The translations under genes and the position numbers were made by a program. Below are positions 26,335 to 35,966 of a stretch of DNA of 64,000 bases, in pieces. Below the pieces are notes generated by a model. It was not told the origin of the DNA. It ran no database searches and worked only from the letters and a program-made list of their open reading frames with translations. The stretch spans positions 4,800,001 to 4,864,000 of the forward strand of contig CP085710.1 of NCBI GenBank assembly GCA_023823795.1, written 5' to 3'. The stretch is from Bacillus sp. F19 (GTDB lineage Bacteria; Bacillota; Bacilli; Bacillales; Bacillaceae). How positions within the stretch are numbered: position 1 is the stretch's first letter; each line of letters opens with the position of its first letter.

Positions 26335-27363
26335 TTATTTAGATAATAACACTTTAGAGTACCCTTCTGGATTGTTAGATTGCCATCTCCAAGAATCTAA
26401 ACACATTTCTTCAATATTTTTTTCAGCTTTCCATCCAAGTTCTTCTTCAGCTTTTGTTGGATCGGCAAAACATTCTCCAATGTCTCCAGAACGCCTAGAA
26501 CCTATTGTATATGGTATTTTTGTTCCAGTTACTTTTTCAAATGCTTTAATAATTTGAAGGACACTATAACCATTTCCAGTACCTAGATTGTAGACGTTAA
26601 ATCCACTTAATTCAAAAACTTTATCTAAAGCTTTTATATGTCCTTTAGCAAGATCCGTCACATGAATATAATCCCTTACGCCAGTTCCATCAACCGTATT
26701 ATAATTGTCTCCAAAAATATTAAGATCTTTTAATTTGCCACTAGCAACTTGAGTTATATATGGCATTAAGTTGTTGGGTACTCCTTTTGGATCTTCACCG
26801 ATAAGGCCACTTGCATGGGCCCCTATTGGATTAAAATAACGTAAAACTGCAATACTCCACCTATTCTCTGAGATGTAAATATCACTTAGTATCTCTTCAA
26901 TCATTTGTTTGGTTCTACCATAAGGATTTGTAGGGTTTAACATACTATTTTCTGAGATAGGGACATACTCTGGTAAACCGTAAACGGTAGCAGATGAGCT
27001 AAATACAATTTTAAAAACCTCATGTTTTCTCATTGTCTCAAGTAGAATTAAAGTACCCGTTATATTGTTTTGATAATATTTAAAAGGATTTTTTACTGAT
27101 TCTCCTACAGCTTTTAAACCTGCAAAGTGAATAACTCCTTGTATATCGTTTTCTTTAAATACTTGTTCTAACCTATCTATTTGTAATAGGTCAACATTAT
27201 AAATTTTTAATTTTTTTTCAGTTATAATGTTTATTCTATTTAGTGATTCGGGATTACTATTAGAAAAATTATCCACTACTATAATTTCGTATCCAGAATT
27301 AATTAGTTCTACACAAGTATGACTTCCAATAAAACCGGCTCCGCCTGTAACCAAAATTGCCAT
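26335..27363 (-). CDS. galE: UDP-glucose 4-epimerase
   Basis: The 342-aa extended short-chain dehydrogenase has NAD-binding GGAGFIGSHTC at residue 7, a catalytic Tyr-x3-Lys in NPYGRTK near 150, SSSATVYG, RYFNPIGAHASG and the C-terminal DPTKAEEELGW. It interconverts UDP-Glc and UDP-Gal (possibly the N-acetyl forms). It is the last gene of the exopolysaccharide locus, 155 bases after the previous gene, with GGGG 8-9 bases before the start. It supplies galactose units for the polymer. Confidence 0.93.
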   Translation of the reverse strand: MAILVTGGAGFIGSHTCVELINSGYEIIVVDNFSNSNPESLNRINIITEKKLKIYNVDLLQIDRLEQVFKENDIQGVIHFAGLKAVGESVKNPFKYYQNNITGTLILLETMRKHEVFKIVFSSSATVYGLPEYVPISENSMLNPTNPYGRTKQMIEEILSDIYISENRWSIAVLRYFNPIGAHASGLIGEDPKGVPNNLMPYITQVASGKLKDLNIFGDNYNTVDGTGVRDYIHVTDLAKGHIKALDKVFELSGFNVYNLGTGNGYSVLQIIKAFEKVTGTKIPYTIGSRRSGDIGECFADPTKAEEELGWKAEKNIEEMCLDSWRWQSNNPEGYSKVLLSK

Positions 27364-27518
27364 TAAACAGCACCCCTTTATATAGCGCTAAGAGAAGTAT
27401 AAAAATATCAAAATTGCGACAGTAAATATAGAGCTTGAAAAAACATTATGATAATTATATAAGGAAAGTGAGCGACTTTAGATAGCTGTTAACTTCTTAA
27501 AGTTTCAAAGCTTAGTTT

Positions 27519-28493
27519 TTATAAGTTACTAATATACCAATCCATGGTCAATCTTAAGCCTTTATCAACATCAATCTGTGGAAGATAATCCAAATACTTT
27601 GTCGCTTTAGAGATATCAGCTAGAGAATGTGGAATATCCCCTACTCTTGTAGGACCGTAATTTGGAGCAATTTCTTTCCCTAACAATTCAGTAATGTAAG
27701 AATACAATTCATTTAAACTAATGTTTTTACCATAAGCTATATTAAATGCTTCTCCACTTGCTTCTTTACCTGCAATACAAGCCTTTAGATTAGCTTGAAT
27801 TACATTATCTATATATGTAAAATCGCGAGTTTGATTTCCATTACCATTAATTGTTGGAGCTTGATTATCCAAAAGCATTTTAACAAATACTGGGATTACA
27901 GCAGCGTATGTAGAATGTGGATTCTGTCTCCGGCCAAAGACATTAAAGTATCTTAAACCAACTGTCTCTAGACCATATAAATCAAAGAAGTTCTTAGCAT
28001 ATATTTCATTAACTTTTTTTGTAATAGCATAAGGAGAAAGAGGATTTCCCTCTTGCCCCTCATACTTTGGTAGTGAAAAGTTATCCCCATAAACAGAAGA
28101 TGAGGAGGCATAAACAAACTTTTTTACATCATTTTCAACAGCTGCTTGCATTAAATTTAGTGTTCCATGTACGTTAATTGTGTCATATGTCAATGGCATT
28201 TTAACAGATCTTGGAACCGATCCCCATGCAGCTTGATGTAAAACATAGTCTACCCCTTTTGTTGCTTCCTTACATGTCTTTAAATCAGTTATGCTTCCTT
28301 CAATCATTTCAAAGTCGTATAATTCTTTTAAATTATTTATATTAGATCTTAATCCATTGGAATAATCGTCAAGCACCTTAACTTCATAACCTAGATGTGA
28401 TACAGCCTCTATTAAGTTCGATCCAATAAAGCCTGCTCCACCAGTAATAAGGAACTTACTGCCTTTTGGTATATTAATGTTTTCTAACATCAT
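27519..28493 (-). CDS. UDP-N-acetylglucosamine 4-epimerase (WbpP/TviC type)
   Basis: This 324-aa epimerase has GGAGFIGSNLIE near residue 17, VLHQAAWGSVPRSVKMPLTY near 88, ASSSSVYGD, and the Tyr-x3-Lys of SPYAITK near 155. HQAAxGSVPRS is the signature of WbpP/TviC enzymes that make UDP-GalNAc from UDP-GlcNAc. The next gene upstream encodes a TviB-like dehydrogenase, so the pair gives UDP-GalNAcA, or with reversed order UDP-GlcNAcA then GalNAcA. Two adjacent ATG starts are possible. Specificity is inferred from motif and pairing. Confidence 0.85.
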   Translation of the reverse strand: MMLENINIPKGSKFLITGGAGFIGSNLIEAVSHLGYEVKVLDDYSNGLRSNINNLKELYDFEMIEGSITDLKTCKEATKGVDYVLHQAAWGSVPRSVKMPLTYDTINVHGTLNLMQAAVENDVKKFVYASSSSVYGDNFSLPKYEGQEGNPLSPYAITKKVNEIYAKNFFDLYGLETVGLRYFNVFGRRQNPHSTYAAVIPVFVKMLLDNQAPTINGNGNQTRDFTYIDNVIQANLKACIAGKEASGEAFNIAYGKNISLNELYSYITELLGKEIAPNYGPTRVGDIPHSLADISKATKYLDYLPQIDVDKGLRLTMDWYISNL

Positions 28494-28543
28494 CTACTTC
28501 CCCTTTCTTACTTTCAAATATTCAACTTAGGCTTTGTATTAAC

Positions 28544-29824
28544 TTATAGTCTCCATAATGTTAATTCTTCTGGACATGTTTCTTTATCTAAACAACTTTT
28601 TATGTCAACTACAATTCCCTTACCATGTTTTAATAATTGGTTAAATTGTTCCCAACCATTGTTAATATATTTTTGATGAGGGACAGCTAATATCACAGCA
28701 TCAGCAGGCTTTAGATATTCAAAGTCAATGAGATCTACTCCATATTCTTCTTTTGAATCATTCTTGTCTGCTAATATATCTGAAACTTGAACTTCTACAC
28801 CAAAATCCTCCAACTCACGGATGACATCTATAACTTTGGAATTTCGAAGATCTGGTACATTTTCTTTAAAAGTTAGTCCTAAAACAGTTACCTTTGCACC
28901 CTGAATAGGTAAATTTTTACGAATCATCTCTTTAATTAAAGACTGAGCAATATACTTACCCATATCATCATTTATACGTCTACCTGCCAAGATAACCTGT
29001 GAGTGATAGCCCACAGATTCCGCTTTATATGTAAGATAGTAAGGATCAACTCCTATGCAATGTCCTCCTACCAAACCAGGACTAAACTTCAAGAAATTCC
29101 ACTTAGTTCCAGCTGCTTCTAATACTTCTTTAGTATCTATTTTTAAGTGATCAAAAATTAATGCTAATTCATTCATTAAAGCGATATTTAAATCTCTCTG
29201 AGTATTCTCTATTACTTTCGCTGCCTCAGCAACTTTGATAGTACTAGCCCTATATACACCTGCTTCAACTACACTTTCATAAACATTTGCTACTATATCT
29301 AAAACTGATTCATTCTGACCTGATACGACCTTTGTTATCTTCGTAAATGTATGTTCTTTATCACCTGGATTAATACGTTCAGGTGAATACCCAACAAAAA
29401 AGTCAATGCCATACTTTAAACCTGAAAATTTTTCTAGTACAGGAACACAGATTTCTTCTGTAGCCCCTGGATACACAGTCGATTCATAGACAACAATTGT
29501 ACCTTTATTAATATGTTTTGCTACCGTTTCAGAGGCTTTTACTAATGGTGTTAAGTCAGGTTGTTTGCTCTTGGTAATTGGTGTTGGAACAGCTACAATG
29601 ATGAAATCACAATTTGCTAAAGACTCTGGATCTGATGTGAAATTAATCTTTGCTTCGTTCAATTCATTATCTGTAACTTCATTAGTAGAATCGTGACCTG
29701 ACTTTAACGATTGTATTCTATGTTCATTTATATCAAATCCAGTAATGGTATGGTTTTTTCCAAAAGCTACTGCAAGAGGCAGACCCACATATCCTAAACC
29801 CACAACTCCAATATTACGATTCAT
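28544..29824 (-). CDS. Nucleotide-sugar dehydrogenase (TviB/WbpA-type UDP-HexNAc 6-dehydrogenase)
   Basis: Starting at MNRNIGVVGLGYVGLPLAVA (29824; GGGGGA 7 bases upstream), this is a 426-aa UDP-glucose/UDP-HexNAc dehydrogenase. NAD-binding GLGYVGLP is at the N-terminus, YSPERINPGD near 150, and the catalytic Cys is in VGGHCIGVDPYYL near 260. A longer frame to 29941 overlaps the glycosyltransferase and is discarded. The SPERINPGD signature and the adjacent WbpP-type epimerase favour oxidation of UDP-GalNAc or UDP-GlcNAc to the uronic acid, so the polymer is probably acidic. Confidence 0.88.
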   Translation of the reverse strand: MNRNIGVVGLGYVGLPLAVAFGKNHTITGFDINEHRIQSLKSGHDSTNEVTDNELNEAKINFTSDPESLANCDFIIVAVPTPITKSKQPDLTPLVKASETVAKHINKGTIVVYESTVYPGATEEICVPVLEKFSGLKYGIDFFVGYSPERINPGDKEHTFTKITKVVSGQNESVLDIVANVYESVVEAGVYRASTIKVAEAAKVIENTQRDLNIALMNELALIFDHLKIDTKEVLEAAGTKWNFLKFSPGLVGGHCIGVDPYYLTYKAESVGYHSQVILAGRRINDDMGKYIAQSLIKEMIRKNLPIQGAKVTVLGLTFKENVPDLRNSKVIDVIRELEDFGVEVQVSDILADKNDSKEEYGVDLIDFEYLKPADAVILAVPHQKYINNGWEQFNQLLKHGKGIVVDIKSCLDKETCPEELTLWRL

Positions 29825-29870
29825 AATAGTTCCCCCATTTGTTTTTAAGTACCTATGGTGTATTCTTAAA

Positions 29871-30983
29871 TTAATTTGATATCTGTTGATACAATTTAAT
29901 ATATTTGTTTGATATCTTGTCCAAATCATAGTCTTTTTCAATAAATTTATAGGCTGCTTCTCCTATACTACTAACGTCATATTGAGATGACATAATTCCT
30001 TCTATTAAATTCTGTAGTTGCTCAATATTCTCTCTTTCAAATAAAAAACCATTTTCACCATGTTTTATTAAATCTGGGTTCCCTCCAACTTTACTAGCTA
30101 TAATAGTCAATTTGGAAGCCATAGCTTCCAACAAAGCATTTGATATTCCTTCATATCTTGAAGGGAGAAGAAAAACATCTGCATTAGCTAAGTAATCTCT
30201 TACATTATCAACCTTCCCCATGTACTCAACGGATTCATCAGTTTGGAATCTAGATATGTCTATAGAGCCTTCCCCCAGTATAATCAACTGACTATTTTGT
30301 TTTAGCTGTTTATTGATTCTACTCCAAGCTTCCATTAAAATATCAATACCTTTAACTTTTTCTAACCTTCCTACATATAAAAAAGTTTTCTTTGACTTTA
30401 AATGAAATTCATTCTGATTTTTATTTTGATATAGTAATTTATCAATCCCATTAGGAAGAAATACTATTTTTTTAGAGGGTGTATTTACATAATTCAAATC
30501 ATCTTCGATAGCCCTGCTTATTGCTATAAATCTAGAAATGTGTTTTTGCATAAACTTCACTTTCAATTTACCAATAATATTATCTAGATACATTCTTTTA
30601 ATTTCACACCCAAGTTGATTCCCTCCGCCTGCTATCTTTGCAATAGAAGGAATACCCGTTACAAAACTAGTTAAAGCAGCAGTTAATCCTGGTGCACTTA
30701 GTGCATGTGCGTGAACAACATCTATATCTTTTTTATATTTCCACATATACATTAAGACTTTAATTAAATAAATAATCGGTGCAAATTTCGAGTTAGAAGA
30801 TACTTTTAGTCTTACAACGTTTAACCCATCAATTTTCTCTTCCGGTTTTAAACCTTTATGCCATCTAGTTAATACCGTTACATTGTTACCTTTACTCACC
30901 AAATCAGCGCCTAATCTTTGAGCTTGTTTTTCAGCGCCGCCCAACAATGGGTGAAAACTCGAAATTAGCATTACTATTTTCAT
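29871..30983 (-). CDS. Glycosyltransferase family 4
   Basis: The 370-aa GT-B enzyme has MKIVMLISSFHPLLGGAEKQ at the start (acceptor side), VLTRWHKG, a YVGRLEKVKGIDILMEAW nucleotide-sugar domain start near 203, and the E-x7-E motif in EGISNALLEAMASK near 275. It adds a sugar to the lipid-linked repeat unit at the cytosolic membrane face. It overlaps the upstream acetyltransferase by 4 bases (ATGA), so translation is coupled. Confidence 0.9.
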   Translation of the reverse strand: MKIVMLISSFHPLLGGAEKQAQRLGADLVSKGNNVTVLTRWHKGLKPEEKIDGLNVVRLKVSSNSKFAPIIYLIKVLMYMWKYKKDIDVVHAHALSAPGLTAALTSFVTGIPSIAKIAGGGNQLGCEIKRMYLDNIIGKLKVKFMQKHISRFIAISRAIEDDLNYVNTPSKKIVFLPNGIDKLLYQNKNQNEFHLKSKKTFLYVGRLEKVKGIDILMEAWSRINKQLKQNSQLIILGEGSIDISRFQTDESVEYMGKVDNVRDYLANADVFLLPSRYEGISNALLEAMASKLTIIASKVGGNPDLIKHGENGFLFERENIEQLQNLIEGIMSSQYDVSSIGEAAYKFIEKDYDLDKISNKYIKLYQQISN

Positions 30984-31480
30984 AAATTACTATCCTTCCA
31001 AAAATATTGAATTAAATATTCTTTTTTTGAAGTCACATTATTAGGAAATGGAGTAGCATTTTGTTGGCATCTATTAATATATTCTTCTATAGTCATTATT
31101 ACCTTTGCAGGATTGCCAACTGCCACGCTATTAGGAGGGATGTCTTTTGTAACAATAGATCCTGCACCTACAACAGAATTAGCACCAATTTTCACATTAG
31201 GCATAATAATAGTTTCTAACCCTATGAAACAATTATTACCTATCTCTATTTTTCCGTATTTTTTTATATGTTTGTATTCTTTTTCCTCTCTAAATACCCA
31301 CGTACCACCATCATGGTTTATAAATTTCACTCCACTTGTTATAGTGCACCTATCTCCAATTTTAATAAGATAAGGCTCACTACCAAAGGAAGAACTAAGG
31401 ATTCTACAATTTTCTCCAATTTGAAGTCCTTGTTTAATAGCTCTCTTTAACTTAAAAGCATGTAATAAATTAAAAACCAT
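30980..31480 (-). CDS. Left-handed beta-helix acetyltransferase (serine acetyltransferase-like), first paralogue
   Basis: This 166-aa hexapeptide-repeat protein starts at MVFNLLHAFKLK (31480; GGAG 9 bases upstream, while a longer frame to 31495 would start inside the site). It shows IGDRCTITSGVKFINHDGG, IGNNCFIGLETIIMPNVKIG, and GAGSIVTKDIPPNSVAVGNP. His in FINHDGG is the likely catalytic residue. It probably O-acetylates a sugar in the exopolysaccharide. It is a clear paralogue of the next gene upstream, sharing INHDGG/VTHDGG, SVVGAGS and PPNSVAVGNPA/EPNSVVAGVPA. Confidence 0.85.
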   Translation of the reverse strand: MVFNLLHAFKLKRAIKQGLQIGENCRILSSSFGSEPYLIKIGDRCTITSGVKFINHDGGTWVFREEKEYKHIKKYGKIEIGNNCFIGLETIIMPNVKIGANSVVGAGSIVTKDIPPNSVAVGNPAKVIMTIEEYINRCQQNATPFPNNVTSKKEYLIQYFWKDSNL

Positions 31481-31512
31481 AACTACCATCTCCACTAAAT
31501 ATTGTATATAAT

Positions 31513-32046
31513 TTAATCACCATAAATACTTAACAACTTCTCCTTCTTTTCTATATAAGCCATGCCTTTTGTCATTATCCCTTCTTTTAAGCACTTTTGA
31601 GTATAGGTCTCCAAGTCAGATATTTTTCTAGCTGGGACACCAGCAACTACTGAATTTGGTTCAACATCTTTTGTTACTACTGAACCTGCACCTACAACAG
31701 AATTAGCACCAATTCTAACATTTGGTAAGATAATAGAGTTTATTCCTATAAAACAATTATCTTCTATAATAATTTCACCAAAAACATCTATCTTTGGATA
31801 TTTGTCTCTTATTACCCAGACACCTCCATCATGTGTGACAAACTGCACATTCGCTCCCACAGTAACATGATCACCAATTTTTACCAAATAAGGTTCTGAA
31901 CCAAAGTTAAATGTTTCTATTCTACAATTTTCTCCGACTTCAACCCCCATTTTTTTCAAACGGCTCATTCTGTCTTTGTAAACAAAATTCGCATATTTTC
32001 GTCGATCAATTTTTTTTAATATATGTGCATATATTTTTTTATACAT
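31513..32046 (-). CDS. Left-handed beta-helix acetyltransferase, second paralogue
   Basis: The 177-aa protein starts at MYKKIYAHILKK (32046; GGTGAG 7 bases upstream). It carries IGDHVTVGANVQFVTHDGGV, IIEDNCFIGINSIILPNVRI and GAGSVVTKDVEPNSVVAGVP. It is about 30 bases upstream of its paralogue, so a tandem duplication is likely, each copy perhaps acetylating a different sugar position. It follows the flippase by 8 bases. Confidence 0.85.
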   Translation of the reverse strand: MYKKIYAHILKKIDRRKYANFVYKDRMSRLKKMGVEVGENCRIETFNFGSEPYLVKIGDHVTVGANVQFVTHDGGVWVIRDKYPKIDVFGEIIIEDNCFIGINSIILPNVRIGANSVVGAGSVVTKDVEPNSVVAGVPARKISDLETYTQKCLKEGIMTKGMAYIEKKEKLLSIYGD

Positions 32047-32054
32047 AATTATTC

Positions 32055-33566
32055 TCACCTACCCCATGAAAATTTGATAAGGCCCAGAAATTTCCCTATT
32101 GTTATATAAATAATACTTATCACTAACGTTATAGTAGTTATTACTATGATTTGATTAGTTGAAAACTCTAATATTAATTGTTTTAGATAAAGAATAGAGA
32201 TTATAACCAACATACTCACAATAGTCATTGAGATTATTAAATTAATTGTTTTTTTCTTTATTTTAAAGTTAATATTCTTTTTCAGAGAATAATAAAGTAA
32301 CAAACAATTTATAGCGAAACTAATTGAAGTCGCCAAAGCTATACCAACATGTCCAAAGTAATAGCTTAGTAAAATATTTAAGACCAAATTAATTATCAAA
32401 GAGTTTATTGCTAAAATCATTGGAGTTTTTGTATCTTCTACGGCATATGAGACTTTCCCTAAAACTTCTTTTATTACCCAAAAAACTGAGCCACATGAAT
32501 AAGCTATTAGAGCTGAAGATACCATTTCAATTCCAGTCATAGTAAATTCACCCCTATAAAATAACAAAGTAACTATTTCCTTACTCAAACAAATAAATAT
32601 TACAGATACATATAATGTGAAGAAAGACATATAAATAAGCTGCTTCTCAATTAACCTAGTAAATGTTATCTTATCCTCTTTATATGAAACAGTGAGATTA
32701 GGAAAAAAGATGTTAGTTACTGTTAAAACTACAATAGTTAGAGGCAAGGTTTTTAATAAATTGGCATAGTGTAGTGCAGTAACGCTACCTGTAATTAAGT
32801 ACGATGCAATAAATTTATCTAAAAATACAGAAACTTGAGTTACCAAACTTCCTACCATGACATATTTAGATAGATTGATAAAGTTTTTAATTATTGGAGA
32901 TTTTATAATTTTTAAGGTGAATTTAAAGGTATATGAGGTTCTAATATTTAATGTATAATAACTAATAAAAACTTGAAAAAGAGAACCAATAATATACCCA
33001 AAAATTACAGATATCGGTCCGAATTGTTGGGAAAACGAAAAAAGAATTACAATAATAACCACATTGTTTACTATTCCAGCTGTTTCAAGAGTGCTGAAGA
33101 TTCTAATTGCTTGTAAAAAACCAGTATTTATATAAAACACACCATATGTTAGTAATAATATAAGACTTAAGTGAAAGTATTCAGTAGTCATACTTATGGC
33201 CTCTTGATCAAAGCCCGGTGCAAAAATCACTGCAACTCTATTAGCATTTAGATAAAGAAATCCAGTTAATATTATAAGTATTATTAATATAAAACTTTTT
33301 AAAGAATTAAAATCTGTTACTGCTTTCTCCTGATTTATTCGATAACTTTGACTGAATATTGGAACAAATGTTGTCCTAATACTTGTTTGAAAGAACGAAA
33401 ATAACAAGGTTACAATTGAAATCGCCATTAATAGAGCATCAGTTGTTATTCCAAATCCAAAGTAATTTGTAATCAAGATATCTCGATAGAAACCTAACCC
33501 TTTGCTAAACAAGGAAAGAATAATAACTACAAAAAATACATTTTTAAAGATTCTCAAATTTCCCAC
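32055..33566 (-). CDS. Polysaccharide flippase of the MurJ/MviN (MOP) superfamily
   Basis: The 503-aa integral membrane protein has about 14 hydrophobic helices. The N-terminus has SKGLGFYRDILITNYFGFGI followed by TDALLMA, and later QTSIRTTFVPIFSQSYR. These match the MurJ branch rather than the Wzx branch, including a C-terminal pair of extra helices. In this locus it should flip the lipid-linked repeat unit across the membrane. The GTG at 33566 is weakly placed; a TTG at 33557 after GTGGGA is an alternative start. It is possible, but less likely, that it serves peptidoglycan. Confidence 0.85.
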   Translation of the reverse strand: MGNLRIFKNVFFVVIILSLFSKGLGFYRDILITNYFGFGITTDALLMAISIVTLLFSFFQTSIRTTFVPIFSQSYRINQEKAVTDFNSLKSFILIILIILTGFLYLNANRVAVIFAPGFDQEAISMTTEYFHLSLILLLTYGVFYINTGFLQAIRIFSTLETAGIVNNVVIIVILFSFSQQFGPISVIFGYIIGSLFQVFISYYTLNIRTSYTFKFTLKIIKSPIIKNFINLSKYVMVGSLVTQVSVFLDKFIASYLITGSVTALHYANLLKTLPLTIVVLTVTNIFFPNLTVSYKEDKITFTRLIEKQLIYMSFFTLYVSVIFICLSKEIVTLLFYRGEFTMTGIEMVSSALIAYSCGSVFWVIKEVLGKVSYAVEDTKTPMILAINSLIINLVLNILLSYYFGHVGIALATSISFAINCLLLYYSLKKNINFKIKKKTINLIISMTIVSMLVIISILYLKQLILEFSTNQIIVITTITLVISIIYITIGKFLGLIKFSWGR

Positions 33567-33586
33567 TTCTTTACATGAATTAAACG

Positions 33587-34732
33587 CTATTTTATTAGAT
33601 ATTTATTGTAGATACTCCTTAGTTGAAAAACTACATTTTCTATTGAATACTTTCTTATCTTTTCAAAACCATTTTTACCCATTAATCTTCTCATTTCTTC
33701 ACTCTGTATTAGTACTTCAAAAGAATTTATTAGCTGCTGATAATTATCTAGGTCTACAACTAATCCGTTTTTATTATGAGTAACAAGATCTCTTAATCCT
33801 CTTGTGTTTGAAACAATTACTGGTTTAGAAGCGGCCATAGCTTCCATAATACACTTAGGTAAACCTTCTCTTTTAGATAACAATGTTACTATATCCGAAT
33901 CTTGCAATACAGAAGGTATATCTTTGCGAAATCCCAAGAAATGGATATTATTCAATTTAGTCTCATGCACGTATTTTTTTAAATTATATTCATTCTCACC
34001 AGAGCCAACTATTAGCAACTGAATATCATCATATTTTCCACTTAAAATTTCCCATGCTTTTAAAAGAAAAAGATGATTTTTATTAACTGTAAGTTCTGCT
34101 ACACAACTAACAATTAAATGATTTGGTGGAATATTTAGCTCTCTTCTAATCAATCCTTCGTCAGTCGATTCACTGTTAAAAGTATTTAAATCTACACCAA
34201 CTCCATTAGTTAAAAAAATATTTTTCCCTGAGGTACGTCCCATTTTTTTACCAGCCTCGTAATCCTCTTTATTCATAACAATTAAACCATCAGTCCATTT
34301 ATTAGCAATAAACTCAATAGGATAATATAGAAGCCAGTTAATAAACGGAGCACCTTTATAAAAATGGAATCCATGCGCTGTATAAAGTATATTACCTTGA
34401 TTTTTTAGTCTTGCTAATAAGCGCGTTAAGAAAGATGCAATTGGAGTATGTGTATGTATAAGTTCATAGTAATTAGTCTTAAATAGTTTTAATAATTCTT
34501 TCGTTGCTTTAAAATTATTTAAATTAAATGGGTTTCTTGAAAAGGGTATATCCCAGCAAATTACACCTAGCTCCTCTATTTCTTGTTTTCTACCTTCGTT
34601 AGGATTGCAAGCAGCATGTACTTCATAACCTCTTTCTTGTAACATACTGATGTATGGCTTATGAAAATTTGCTAAATGCGTATACACAGTTGCTACAAAT
34701 AATATTTTTTTGCTTGGATCATTATCTTTCAT
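33587..34732 (-). CDS. Glycosyltransferase family 4
   Basis: Starting at MKDNDPSKKILFVATVYTHL (34732; GGTGG 6 bases upstream), this 381-aa GT-B enzyme has YTAHGFHFYKGAP, VVSCVAELTVNKNHLFLLK-like nucleotide-domain start, FLGFRKDIPSVLQDSDIVTL and the E-x7-E motif EGLPKCIMEAMAASKPVI. The AHGFHFY...P...W pattern is common in capsular GT4 enzymes of EpsD/Cps type. It adds a sugar to the repeat unit. Confidence 0.9.
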   Translation of the reverse strand: MKDNDPSKKILFVATVYTHLANFHKPYISMLQERGYEVHAACNPNEGRKQEIEELGVICWDIPFSRNPFNLNNFKATKELLKLFKTNYYELIHTHTPIASFLTRLLARLKNQGNILYTAHGFHFYKGAPFINWLLYYPIEFIANKWTDGLIVMNKEDYEAGKKMGRTSGKNIFLTNGVGVDLNTFNSESTDEGLIRRELNIPPNHLIVSCVAELTVNKNHLFLLKAWEILSGKYDDIQLLIVGSGENEYNLKKYVHETKLNNIHFLGFRKDIPSVLQDSDIVTLLSKREGLPKCIMEAMAASKPVIVSNTRGLRDLVTHNKNGLVVDLDNYQQLINSFEVLIQSEEMRRLMGKNGFEKIRKYSIENVVFQLRSIYNKYLIK

Positions 34733-34771
34733 ATTTCCACCTTTTTTCAGCGATAAATTCATGGGGAGTTG

Positions 34772-35905
34772 CTAAATTTGTTTTTTAATAAGCGTTAAAT
34801 AAGCTTCTTCAAATTTTTGGGTAACTATATTCAACTCGAAATTTTTTATTATTCTCTCTCTAGCTTTATACCCTAATTCACCAAGGCTACTCTCAATTAA
34901 TTGCAAACTCGCATTTGCTAATGCATTAGAATCTTTAGGTTGTACAACTAGCCCTGTATCCCCTACAATATATGCAGAATCACCTACATCCGTTACTACA
35001 CATGGAACTTCACATGCCATAGCTTCGCCTATTACATTTGGAAACCCCTCACCGCTAGATGAAGAAATTAATAGATCAAGTCCTGGCATGATTTTCGAAA
35101 TATCTTCTCGTCTTCCAAGCAAAAATGTCTTGTTTGATATGCCTGCATCTTCAATCCAGGAAACTAGTAACTCATTTTCTTTTGTAACACCATTTCCGCA
35201 GAGTATAAATTTCACATTATTTACTTTTTTAGATATTTTTTCAGCAGTCAAAATAAAGTTTTGATGGTCTTTAAGTGGATCCCATCTTCCAACCATTCCT
35301 ATTAAGAAGTCATCTTGATTAACTTTTAAGAGATCTACTAATCTCGATTTGGCATGAATATCCGGCCTGAATTCATCAAGATTAAATCCATTTGGCAAAA
35401 TAATCATTTTATTTTTGTCGTAACCAATTTCCTGATGACTTTCTACTGAGGCTTTTGAGCAACAAATGATACTATCCACATATTTTGAGAGTTTACTGCA
35501 AACTTTAGCGATTAGAATTGTACTCTTTTTATTCTCATCTAAATTTAAATTGCTATGCCTTATTCCCCAAACTATTTTTGAAACCTTCGCTATTTTCCCT
35601 GCAATAAACCCAATTAAATCTGAATGGTACATCCAAGTTTGTAATAAATCCGGTTTTTCTCTTCTTAATATCCTTATTAATTTAAACAAAAAAATTGGAT
35701 TTGGTACTCCATTTTTCATCCCAAGAGAAATAACAGGTATGCCTAACTCATTTATTTTCTTACCAACGGGTCCAATATCAGTTAAAGATATCACCTTTAA
35801 ATGGAAAATTGCATTATCTGTACTTGAAACCAACTTATACAGCATAGTTTCAGCACCGCCAATATCTAGCCCTGTGATCAAGTGAATTACTTTTATTTTT
35901 TTCAT
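34772..35905 (-). CDS. Glycosyltransferase family 4
   Basis: The 377-aa enzyme starts at MKKIKVIHLITGLDIGGAET (35905; GAGG 8 bases upstream; a GTG three codons earlier lies in the site). It has the GLDIGGAE acceptor loop, QTWMYHSDLIGFIAGKIAKV, IGMVGRWDPLKDHQNFI and the E-x7-E motif EGFPNVIGEAMACEVPCVV. It is the most polymerase-proximal of three GT4 genes. Donor sugars cannot be read from sequence. Confidence 0.9.
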   Translation of the reverse strand: MKKIKVIHLITGLDIGGAETMLYKLVSSTDNAIFHLKVISLTDIGPVGKKINELGIPVISLGMKNGVPNPIFLFKLIRILRREKPDLLQTWMYHSDLIGFIAGKIAKVSKIVWGIRHSNLNLDENKKSTILIAKVCSKLSKYVDSIICCSKASVESHQEIGYDKNKMIILPNGFNLDEFRPDIHAKSRLVDLLKVNQDDFLIGMVGRWDPLKDHQNFILTAEKISKKVNNVKFILCGNGVTKENELLVSWIEDAGISNKTFLLGRREDISKIMPGLDLLISSSSGEGFPNVIGEAMACEVPCVVTDVGDSAYIVGDTGLVVQPKDSNALANASLQLIESSLGELGYKARERIIKNFELNIVTQKFEEAYLTLIKKQI

Positions 35906-35966
35906 TTTTATCACCTCAACTAATCTCTGTTTAAAAAATTTACAGGAAGATTTTAAATCAGCCCTT

